A DNA stretch of 64,000 bases from Yamagishiella unicocca (lineage: Eukaryota; Chlorophyta; Chlorophyceae; Chlamydomonadales; Volvocaceae). The notes under the pieces are model-generated. The model saw only the letters and a list, made by a program, of their open reading frames with translations, did no database searches and was not told where the DNA came from. Shown here in pieces: positions 55,385 to 64,000 of this stretch. The DNA lies in assembly GCA_003116995.1 (NCBI GenBank), contig BDSL01000129.1:124001-188000 (forward strand), read 5' to 3'. Both the position numbers and the translations under genes were made by a program. The stretch's first letter is position 1. Each line of letters begins with the position of its first letter.

Positions 55385-58300
55385 ATGTCGACAGCAGAAT
55401 CGGCGAGCAACGGGGCCGAAGTGGTCGACTCGTGGCGTAAGGTGTTATGGGAGAGGCAACCATTACCGGACAACCACACGGATAGTACTTTCTTGCAGCA
55501 CCTGGTGCGTTGCGATGCGATTCGTGCCGTTTCGGCCCGTCACAATCCGCGCGCTCTTTACTGCGCGCAGCGTTTGGAACGTATCGGTACCGATTCCTTG
55601 AAATGTTCAGCGCTACCGCCTGAACGCTGGCCTGGTGTAAAAGGGCGTCTACCCCGCCCTTCATTATCGCAACTAAAAAGCACGCACGAGGCAGGCAACA
55701 GTGGGACCTAGGGGGGCAGCATGCTACCCACTCCCGTAAGCGCCCTCCTTCGTCGCCCCCAACCCACCTAGTTTTCCTCGCATCCACGGGTCTTCCTCGA
55801 AACCCAACTAGCCTTGACCGCGCCCCCCTGCTGCCTCCTGGCCCGTGCCCCCTCCCTCTTCCCCTGCCGGCCCCCTCCCCCGACCCCCTTGCGCCAACCT
55901 CACCGCACCACATCACACGGCAAGGCAGGTCGTAAATGCCGCGGTGCCGCCTCGCAGCTACTGGCCGGTGGCCCTGGCCTCCGCGGCTGTGACTCAGCAG
56001 CTGAGCTGTGTGGCGGCGGCCGCAGTGGTGCCGCTGCACCTGGGGGCGGGGCGGCTGGGCGCGCAGCAGCTGCTGGCGGCGTGCGGCGTGATGCTGGCGC
56101 TGGGTGTGTGGCGCTGGGTCGGGCGGTCAGGACGGTTAGGGTGACCTTGGGGCCCTGGGTAGCGGACCTTGGGGCCTTGGGTGGCGGACCTTGGGGCCCT
56201 GGGTGGCGGACCTTGGGGCTTGGCGGACCCTGGGGCCCTGGGTGGCGGGGTAGGACCGGATGGAGGCATGGGCATAGGAAGCACGAAACATGAGTGTGTG
56301 TGGAGGGGGGAGGGGCGCAACTTCCGCGATCAAGAGTGCTGTGAGGCGGCAGCTGGGTGCAGAACGAGCGCGCCACCGATGCTCTCTCGCCTCCTCGTAA
56401 GGCATGGGTCACGAACAGCATCATCACTCCGCTCGCTTCACCGCTGTACGATGTGTACGAAATGTACGACACTGCTGCTGCGCAGGATACGCCACTTGCG
56501 CGCTGCTGGGCGGTCACCTGCTGGGGGGTTCACTGGTGAGCCCGTGTGCGATGAGGAGTCCTCCCCCCCTGCTGCTGCTGGTTGGTTGGTAGGTAGGTAG
56601 GTGGTGCTAGGTGGTGCTAGGTGGTGCCAGGTGGTGCTAGGTGGTGCTAGGTGGTGCTAGGTGGTGCTAGGTGGTGCTAGGTGGTGCTAGGTAGTGCCAG
56701 GTGGTGTTAGGCAGGGTGCCATCGGTAATGCCGCGTCGACGGCGCCACCGACACCTTGGACGGAGCCGCTGACACTGGGGCGGACAGCGCGAGTGGCGTT
56801 AAGGGCCTTGTGGGTTTTGGTTGGGCGGGTGCCCCGGGCCTTCATTGCGGTGACGGGGGGCGAGGTAGCGAGGTACGGCACGTGGGGTGCTCCATGGACC
56901 TCGTCCCTGCGGCGCTGCTTACCCCGGCCCCGCCGTCCCTCGCGTCCCTCCAGGCTCGTGGCGTCCGGCAGTGCCTCCTGCTGGTGGGAGGTGAGTGGAC
57001 GGGGTGCGGCGGGCTGGGAGCTGTGGGGTGGGGGGGGGCTGTGGTGGTGCTACACACACGGATACACACAGCTATATACGGCGGCGCTCCTTCCGCCGTC
57101 GTACCCCCTAATGCCACACCACACAGGACAGCACAACACACCGTAACCGCCAGTACCGGCAGCTCCGCACCGACCTACCCTCCCGACCTACCCTCCCGAC
57201 CTACCCTCCCGACCTACCCTCCCGGCCGCAGGCGTGTACGGCATGTCCCCGCTGCTCCGCTCCCTGGCGGCGACTGTGAGCACCGACTCGGTGGTGGCTC
57301 TGGCGGCGGGGGGCCTTATGGCGCACCTGGCGCTGTGCGACTACGGGTGGGTGGGGCGAGGGAGGTGGGATGAGAGGTGCAGGCGGGCTGGGGGGGGGTG
57401 CAGGCTGGGAGGGTGGGAGGCAGCGCAGGAGGGAAAGGGGCCGCCACTGCCGCCATTGCCCCCACTGAAGCCACTGCCCTCACTGCCCCCACTGCCACCG
57501 CTGTCACCACTGCCGCTACTGCCACCATTGCCGCCACTGCCGCCACCACCGCCACCGCCACAACTGCCGCAACTGCCGCAACTGCCGCCACTGCTCCCAC
57601 CGCCACCACTGCCGCCACCGCCGCCACCGCCGCCACTGCCACCACTGCCGCCACTGCCGCCACCGCCGCCACTGCCGCCACTGCCGCCACCGCCGCCACT
57701 GCCGCCACTGCCCCCACTGCGGCCACTGCCGCCACTGCCCCCACTGCCGCCACCGCCGCCACTGCCGCCACTGCCCCCACTGCGGCCACTGCCGCCACTG
57801 CCGCCACTGCCGCCACTGCCGCCACTGCCGCCACTGCCGCCACTGCCGCCACTGCCGCCACTGCCGCCACCGCCGCCACCGCCGCCACTGCCGCCACCGC
57901 CGCCACCGCCGCCACTGCCGCCACTGCCGCCACCGCCGCCACCGTCGCCACTGCCCCCACTGCCGCCACTGCCCCCACTGCCGCCACCGCCGCCACCGCC
58001 GCCACTGCCGCCACTGCCGCCACTGCTCCCACTGCCGCCACCGTCGCCACTGCCACCACTGCCACCACTGCCGCCACTGCCGCCCCGCCGCCGCCGCCGC
58101 CGCCATCAACAGGTTCGTCAACGCAAGCGGTGTCACAGAGCGGCTAACGGGGGCGCTGTCGCTGGGGTGCGGCGTGATGGCGGCGGTGCTGCTGGCCAGT
58201 AGGATGGGGTCGGAGCTGCAAGTGGTGAGAGGGAGGGACCCCGGGGGAAGAGGGAGGGACCCAGGGGGGAGGGGGAGAGACGCAGGGGGGAGAGAGGGCG

Positions 58301-58869
58301 GGGGGGAGGGGCGGGGGGCGGCCAAGGTGCGAGGGGGCGTCGTTCCGTTCGCATGTCCTCCGTCGGTGCGCAAGGTGCTGAAGCCGAGATGGACCTACCC
58401 ACCTACTCACCTACCGTACGCGCCCTGCCCGGATGCTGTACGCTCCTGTGCGCACCAGTTTGCACACGTCCTCCTCTCCCTGGAGCTATTCCTGCTGTCG
58501 CCGTACGCCAGGCGCCACGTAAGGCGCCGCTCAGCTGCCGGCCACGTGGTGCTCACCGCCGTGATGGTGGCGGCGGCGGCCGGCCTGCTGCTGGTGGCCT
58601 CACCGGCGGCGGCGGCGGCCTTCCTGGTGGTGGTGGCGGCGATCACGTTCGCGGTGCCGGCGGCGCTGGTTCGTGCGCACAAGTTCAAGGCCAAGATCAG
58701 CGGGCCGTGGGACGAGGCGGCGCCGCACATTCCGCGGGAGCTGGTGCTTCTGCCGCGAGAGCAGCAGCGGCTGCAGCAGGGGCCCCCTGCAGCAGTCGGG
58801 TCGGCACCAGCGGCGGGGAAGATAGCGGGGAAGACACCGACGGGTACAGCGAGCACACGGCGGAGATGA
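55385..58869 (+). CDS. PIGC: Phosphatidylinositol N-acetylglucosaminyltransferase subunit C (PIG-C/GPI2)
   Basis: PIG-C is a multi-pass ER subunit of the GPI-GlcNAc transferase complex, which adds GlcNAc to PI in the first step of GPI-anchor synthesis. Exons 55385-55504, 55929 to about 56117, 56954-56990, 57232-57346, 58113-58224 and 58459-58869 give about 327 residues. Family hallmarks in order: WRKVLWERQPLPDNHTDSTF near the start, YWPVALASAAVTQQLS, GVYGMSPLLRSLAATVSTDS, LALCDYG followed by LTGALSLGCGVMAAVLLASR, FAHVLLSLELFLLSPYARRH, and the C-terminal KISGPWDEA. The phase-2 join 57346/58113 restores the DYG-F segment. The end of exon 2 is the least certain point, and a further small exon between 56.1 and 56.95 kb is possible. 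The tail after PWDEA is longer than usual and low in complexity. Introns hold several tandem arrays. TGTAA at 59230. Confidence 0.9.
55783..55806 (-). repeat. I2 fragment (PIGC intron 1)
   Basis: ATCCACGGGTCTTCCTCGAA followed by ACCC, the reverse of the I2 start. Confidence 0.55.
56142..56256 (+). repeat. About 23-bp tandem repeat (PIGC intron)
   Basis: GACCTTGGGGCCCTGGGTGG plus CG units, about five copies with small variants, immediately after the end of exon 2. Confidence 0.85.
56596..56712 (+). repeat. TAGGTGGTGC decamer array
   Basis: About eleven 10-bp units in the PIGC intron before exon 3. Confidence 0.9.
57438..58092 (+). repeat. (GCCGCCACT/GCCACTGCC) array in PIGC intron
   Basis: About 650 bp of degenerate 9-bp GCC-GCC-ACT/ACC units filling intron 57347-58112 up to the acceptor. 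Leu/Pro-, Ala/Thr-, Ala/Val- and Arg/Gln/Trp-rich ORFs across it are artefacts. Confidence 0.95.
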
Positions 58870-59229
58870 GTGAGGAGCGAAGGCGGGGCCGCGGGGGGGG
58901 GGGCACGTGGGCTCGGTCCGGGGCCGGCAAGGAGGGGGAAGTAGGGTTCGGTATGACGGAGGAGGGGTACGGGGAGGTTGGGACGGCAGCAGCAGCGCCC
59001 GTGACAGCACGAGGGCACACGGTGTGCGTGCGGGGGTGGCGGGCAGGCGCGAGGTCCAGCTACGGACACCTCGTGTCGCGCACCGTTAGCTGGGGTGGGT
59101 GCAGCCGCTGGGTCTCTGAATGGCGCCTCCGGTGTGTTTGAGCTATGACGATATGAGCGGTATGTATGTCGCTCCCCCGTGCCGGAGCATGCACGCAACA
59201 GCAGACGCTGACGGTTCAATGCCCCTTCA

Positions 59230-59234
59230 TGTAA
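59230..59234 (+). terminator. TGTAA poly(A) signal candidate of PIGC
   Basis: CATGTAAGC about 360 bp after the PIGC stop. Motif-based. Confidence 0.4.
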
Positions 59235-59956
59235 GCTCCAGCTAGGTGGGCACGGAGGTGAGGTCGTGCTCTGTCGTGAGGTCACTCGAACTTTGCCAAT
59301 CGCCCCATGGAGGTGTAGTCATCGCCGCCACAGGAAGGGGGGGGGAGGGGCATCAAGGGGGCCACACAGCTGCTGGCTGGGTATCGAGAGGTGTCGGAGT
59401 GGGCCCAGGGTGCGGCCGTCGGCGCACCCTGGGCTTCCGGAATTCTCAGGGTGTGGTGACACACACAAAGCAACGAAGCGGGTCGAAGCGGGTTGAGCGG
59501 GTCGGAATTCCGCGAGCAGGGGTCAGACTCGCTGGAGCTGGCTGGCTGCTGGGTGGGGCCGCTGGCTAGCTGGCCGGCTGGGTAGTGGCGGTGCGTGCGT
59601 GTGCAGATGTGTGCGTGCGTGTGCAGATGTGTGCGTCGAGGGCTGGCCGGTTGATTGAACTCGCTCATTATTGACGGGCTCCTGAGGCCGCGACGCCGTA
59701 CAGTGAACCCTAGATGCAGTCCTCCTGGCAGCAGCCCCCTGGTGGCTCCCCCCTCCTGGCAGCAGCCCGCTGTCATCCGTCGTCCACCTGGTGAAGCGGT
59801 GATGCACCCACCATCGCGCAACTGGATGGGAGGCATAAGATCAAGGATGCGAATCCGGGCGACGCGCCTCGTTAGATGGCTCCACATTTTAGTCTGGAGC
59901 CCATTTGGAAACCTACTGTACTAACGCCAGCAAGGAGGACTACAGTGGGCGGGGTA

Positions 59957-60075
59957 GCGAGAAGACCCGGTTACACGACATAGGAAACGGAGAGCAGCGA
60001 CTAAGTACTTGGCTTGACTACCAAGAAACCCGTGGGTATGGTCCGTCGACGGCTTATTGAAAAGGAAAAGAATCA
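59957..60075 (+). repeat. I1 repeat, intergenic copy
   Basis: GACCCGGTTACACGACATAG then TACTTGGCTTGACTACC and AAACCCGTGGG, a diverged I1 body. One of the few I1 copies clearly outside an annotated intron. Confidence 0.65.
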
Positions 60076-60764
60076 AACCATCAGCACCAGCTAAATAGCC
60101 GAGCCACCGGGCTACACCGGGCCAGCTATTATAAACACACAACGTACGACAGCTGCTGGCCGCTACTGTGGATAGTGTACCTGGCTGCCCCTCAGCTGCC
60201 CTCAGCTTATACGTCCAACGCCTCATATGTACATACCGCTTTATTTGCATTGGTCACAGCATAAGACATCCCCGGGTCGTGCAAGGTAGGGCCCTGACAG
60301 CACCTACCTCGCGAGTCCAACCTGTCAAACCGATTAATTGCTTGCCGGTCACACGGTCAGGCGGTCACACAGACACCTGCCGAGGGCCCAATCCATACGT
60401 TGTATGTGCATGCCCACATATAAATGTGAGTCAAGACGTGCAGGCAATATAATAAAAACATACGATTGGATCGGAGTAATGGAGCTGTTGTTGCCGCCAC
60501 CATGCGCCCGACAGCAGGTCCATCACCAGCAGCGCATCACGGCGAGGTATGCGCTCCTTGCTTCCTCATCCACTTCGAGCCACAGCCTGGGCGGAGCAAA
60601 GCAACCCACCTCCGGCCCCACCTCAGGCCCCCGCTCGCACGCCCACTTCCACCGCGAGCACCGACCGCAGCTCACCGCAGGTCACCCCCCCCCCCAGCAC
60701 CTACCCCCACGACAGCGTGAGGGTCCCGTACGTGGACGTCTTACTCGCAGCCACCGCACCTGTG

Positions 60765-62658
60765 CTAGGACTGCTGGCTGAGGGCCAGCGTCACCGCCGT
60801 CTTGATGCTGGCGAGGTAGTGGCTGCCCAGGTGGGCAACGACGGTGCCCATGAACCATATGTAGAACGACGTCTTGCGCAGGCTATCCCAGCCCGTCCTC
60901 TTGCTCTGGTCGCTGTCCGCTGCCTTACCGTGGCACACAGCCTTCGGGGCGGGCCCCTACATTTGAGAGGTGAGAGGCAGTGGGGTGTGGCGGGTGCGTG
61001 GTGTGGAAGGGGGCGCTGCGTGCTCCGGCGGGAAATCGGTTGGAGTTGGCTGCTGGAGGCTGTTTTGGCTTCCCCCCCCCTCCGGCGGCTTGATGTTGTG
61101 ATGCGCACCTTCCCCGGCATACACCGACAGCACTGGCTCCCCACCCACCCACCCACCCACCCACCTGCGGGCCTAGCTCCCAGTGCTTGCCGACATGGTA
61201 GTAGACGTACTCGTCGGAAGCTCCCTCCTTCAGCCAGCGGTCAGGTACCCTGGGGGGCAGGGGGGGGGCAAACAGCCGCCCGGCAGCAGCGGTGTCGTGT
61301 GGGCGGGAGTGTTGAAGGCGCTGAGCAACCAGCCCCACATACAGCGAATGGTGCCGGGCTTGCCGCCAGGATACTTGCCGCCAGGAAACTTGCCCCTAGG
61401 AAACTTGCCCCCAGGAAACTTGCCCCCAGGAAACTTGCCCCCGGGAAACTTGCCCCCAGGAAACTTGCCCCCAGGAAACTTGCCCCCAGGAAGCTTGCCC
61501 CCAGGTAACGTGCCCCCAGGAAACGTGCCCCCAGGAAACGTGCCCCCAGGATACTTGCCCCCAGGAAACGTGTCCCCTGGAAACGTGTCCCCAGGAAACT
61601 TGCCGCCAGGAAACTTGCCCCCGGGAAACTTGCCCCCAGGAAACTTGCCCCCAGGAAACGTGCCCCCAGGAAACGTGCCCCCAGGAGACGTGCCCCCAGG
61701 AAACGTGCCCCCAGGAAACGTGACCCCAGGAAACGTGCCCCCAGGAAACATGCCCCCAGGAGACGTGCCCCCAGGAAACATGCCCCCAGGAAACTGCCCC
61801 CAGGAAACGTGTTCCCAGGAAACTTGCCCCCAGGAAACGTGCCCCCGGGGTCAGCGTCACCTCTACGCTCCAAAGCGAGCGGCACGCACCTGGCGACCAG
61901 GTCCTGGGCATTGGAGACGCGCCAGGCGTCTGACACCAACGCATTGTATCGGTTCATGAAGTGCAAGCTGCCCACCCGGGGGCTGCCGTAGGTGTAGGCC
62001 TTCACCTGCTCAATCAACGATGTTGCCGTGCGGGGCTGCTGATGGCCCTCGTCCTTTTGAGCACTGACGGATGGACATGAGAAGGAAGGTGGAAGAACGT
62101 GCCGCAGGATGTCGTCAGCAGAGACAGGTATGGCACGCGGAAACTGAACGGCCACAAATAAATGGCTAGAAAATCAAGCGTGGCGCGCGGTTTGAGCGGA
62201 GGGCGTACACGGTCAGGTCTGTTGCTGCGTGCATGGATGTATGTGCGGCGCGTGTCGTCTATGAAAGACGCATACAAGCAAATGACGGCATTAGAGCTGG
62301 GCGGCGGGGGAGGCCGCACCTGTCCTCCCACTTCCGCGCCGCCATGTCATACGATGCCAACGTCGCCAGCGCGCGCGTGATGTATGTATGGGTGAACACG
62401 CAGCGCCAGCTGCGCGCCTTCTCGTGCATGTATGTCGTCCAAGCACGAGCGAGTTGGTTGGTCACCAACTGCCTATCAAACCTTTAACTGCTTAATAAGC
62501 TTAGATGCCGGGTCTCACGCGCCTCTTCCAGCGGCCTTCCCACCCACCTCATATGGGCCGTGCTCTGGCTTGGCCGGGTGGTTCTTGTGCTCGGGCGCCA
62601 GCTCGGAATCGCTGACGAGCGCAGCTTGAATGTCGGTCTCCCAGTCCTTCGACTTGAG
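60765..62658 (-). CDS. Class-3 lipase-like protein lacking the GHSLG elbow (3' part)
   Basis: Minus-strand exons 62658-62548, 62468-62320, 62063-61890, 61249-61165 and 60956-60765 are all in phase, giving 236 residues to the stop at 60767-60765. Upstream exons are outside the region, cut off, or displaced by the R1 insertion at 62733. Lipase-3 features are KDWETDIQAAL, ALATLASYDMA, VKAYTYGSPRVGSLHFMNRY, SDAWRVSNAQDLVAR (catalytic Asp region) and DEYVYYHVGKHWEL (His region). Where the family has GHSLGG directly before ALATLASYD, this sequence reads HTYITR in the same length, so the nucleophile serine is absent. The C-terminus has a hydrophobic patch (TSFYIWFMGTVVAHLGSHYL). It is either a non-catalytic family member or a decaying gene. 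Most of intron 61250-61889 is a 15-bp minisatellite. Confidence 0.75.
61373..61862 (+). repeat. 15-bp minisatellite in lipase intron
   Basis: CCAGGAAACTTGCCC and CCAGGAAACGTGCCC units, about 32 copies, inside intron 61250-61889. All reading frames stay open over it, giving false ORFs on both strands. Confidence 0.95.
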
Positions 62659-62732
62659 CTGTAGACGTATGTGGTATGGGTGGGTGGGGGCCGCACAGCG
62701 ATGCACAACCGTTTGTCGTAGCGTCGTACAGT

Positions 62733-63195
62733 TGTTGTAACGATTACAGTGGGTTCCAGACCAAGAGGTAGAACCATCGGGCGCATCGCCTGACACTGAA
62801 AAGGACGGAGGAAGCAAAGACCGACATGCACCGGAACAAAGGCAAACCACCAGAACACCAAAGCGACAGGCTGTAGGCACACTGAGCAGCAGCCAGCACC
62901 CCAGGGGGAATCTGCACTAGAGGCTCCCCTATCAGGAACTGGCCACCAACCAACCTAACAGAGAGAGAGAGAGACCGCGTTACAGTGGCCGCACGACAGG
63001 CGGCACCCGCCCTTATCCCGGCGGGAAAGCACTGCGGAAGAGACACGGAACCAAGGTCGGGTACGGGCAACAGCAGGCAAACAGCATCATGCAAAGTCAG
63101 CACAAGCGACGGCAGGACACGGCCCCATGCAGGCCAACCTAACAACCCATCACCCGACGAACCAATGAAGCGCCGCAACGATGCAAACAACGTAC
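62733..63195 (-). mobile_element. R1 LINE 3'-end copy upstream of the lipase exons
   Basis: Tail GTAACGATTACAGTGGGTTC at 62737, then the conserved R1 body to CCGACGAACCAATGAAGCGC near 63165. On the minus strand a frame ending CARWFYLLVWNPL-stop is open, as in other R1 copies. An extra block (62960-63100) distinguishes this copy. Confidence 0.75.
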
Positions 63196-63205
63196 AATTG
63201 TGGCA

Positions 63206-63323
63206 ATCGGTGTAGCTCAATTGGGAGAGCCCGAAAAATCCAATCCTTGTGGCCTGGGAGATCCCAGGTTCTATTCCCACAAGGTGCGGCACAGGAGATG
63301 CAGGTTCGAATCCTGCCGCCGAT
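63206..63323 (+). tRNA. tRNA-like gene with duplicated/inserted 3' half (probable pseudo-tRNA)
   Basis: The 7-bp acceptor ATCGGTG/CGCCGAT pairs fully (one T-G). The D arm (GCTC-AATTGGGA-GAGC) and T arm (GCAGG-TTCGAAT-CCTGC) are perfect. Between them lies about 69 nt instead of about 22, containing a second acceptor-like stem (CCTTGTGG/CCACAAGG) around CCTGGGAGATCCCAGG and a second B-box-like GGTTCTATTCC. I could not draw a 5-bp anticodon stem, so function is doubtful. Confidence 0.5.
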
Positions 63324-63329
63324 CCCGAT

Positions 63330-64000
63330 GGTGCGGGCAGCCAATAGCCATCGGTGTGGTTAGGGAGGACTAACTCTAGTATGAAGTGTTGGGGCTTAGG
63401 CCAGAGACGGGAGCGTGAGCGTCCTACGGGTGGCTCAACCATCAAGTACACTCAAATATACCAAGCATGGCGGCATGCTGGACATGGAGCTGGCGGAAGA
63501 CCGGTTTCCGGAGAGCGCTTGAATCTCAAAAATTGATACAAATATGAGTTAGGGATGTGGCAGGAGCACCAGCCTCCGGCGAGTTGCACTAACTGGTCGT
63601 GTTCCACAGCGATAATGTGGCGTGGGCCTTAGCGATATGAGGTGGATTGGTACTGGTGGCGCGAGCGTATAGGGTGTACTGATGCCCTCACCGCCCCGCC
63701 CCCTTAACAACATGCCAGGCCTAGTGCCGGCGTAATGTAATAATAATAATAATAATAATACAATTGTGGCACAGGCTTTGCAGCACGTAGGCAGGTACAT
63801 ACCGGCATGCATGGGGGCGCAATTATACGGTAGATACAACGGACGGCATGCAACCTCCCCTCCAAGACCGTGTCGAGCGACGACGCGTATTTACATACGG
63901 GGTAACCTAGTGCACCGCTTCACGTACGGTCTGCCTCAACAACGCAAAGCCAAAGAGCTATGGGCTCATCCAGCATGCGGACGTGCGTGTGAGTGCACTG
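63330..64000. other. Window end, no gene recognised
   Basis: AT-richer DNA with an (AAT)n microsatellite at about 63737-63761. No recognisable coding exon. Missing 5' lipase exons, if any, would be here or beyond. Confidence 0.45.

Larger units (their letters stand above)
58870..60764. other. Convergent intergenic region
   Basis: Between the 3' ends of PIGC (+) and the lipase (-). It holds TGTAA at 59230, a GTGCGTGCGTGTGCAGAT duplication (59590-59630), an R1-tail-like piece near 59890, and an I1 copy (59957-60075). No gene recognised. Confidence 0.5.

Noticed and set aside
57234..58202. LPPLPP-repeat protein on the plus strand and Ala/Val-repeat protein on the minus strand
   Set aside because: Translation of the PIGC intron array; splice sites on both sides restore the conserved PIG-C sequence when it is removed.
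61241..62155. LGARFLGASFLG-type repeat protein and a PGNLPPGN-type protein
   Set aside because: Products of the 15-bp intronic minisatellite. The flanking lipase exons join in phase without it.

Overview
The window looks like a nuclear scaffold of a volvocine or other chlamydomonadalean green alga. The reasons are GC-rich coding DNA, many short exons joined by GT-AG introns in matching phase, abundant G/C-rich minisatellites inside introns, TGTAA motifs (the usual green-algal poly(A) signal) downstream of several stops, and protein types expected in such an alga. Gene models were spliced by hand from frame, splice consensus and family knowledge; no RNA or database evidence was available.

Layout. 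1-4818 (+): 3' part of a TKL-type protein kinase. 8672-14154 (+): a long, low-complexity protein I do not recognise, perhaps with an extra exon near 7.2-7.35 kb. 15913-21637 (-): an FAD-dependent oxidoreductase of the D-amino-acid-oxidase/MnmC-C type. 23757-26679 (+): a small SAM-methyltransferase-like protein, divergently placed from the oxidoreductase. 28867-32085 (+): a protein with a possible SAND/ULTRAPETALA/VARL-like region. 34716-41220 (+): a six-transmembrane TRP-like cation channel. 46967-49623 (+): a CAP-domain plus bulb-type-lectin fusion. 55385-58869 (+): PIG-C/GPI2, a subunit of the enzyme starting GPI-anchor synthesis. 60765-62658 (-): 3' part of a class-3 lipase whose nucleophile elbow is not conserved.

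41-55 kb is poorer in GC and rich in retrotransposon debris: a LINE reverse-transcriptase end, Ty3/gypsy RNase H, integrase and Gag remnants, and many copies of a LINE 3' tail centred on a palindrome that carries TGTAA on both strands. Two nearly identical 1.05-kb copies (49.66-50.70 and 52.44-53.49 kb) lie in opposite orientation.

The genes share no obvious pathway; they are ordinary independent loci. What unites them is their introns: three short dispersed repeat families (called I1, I2 and I3 here) recur in the introns of most genes, in both orientations. I1 has terminal inverted repeats at a complete copy (19366-19668). This introner-like or MITE-like colonisation, the lipase with a changed active site, the CAP-lectin gene with a probable transposon-supplied poly(A) signal, and a tRNA-like gene with a duplicated 3' half are the most interesting observations.
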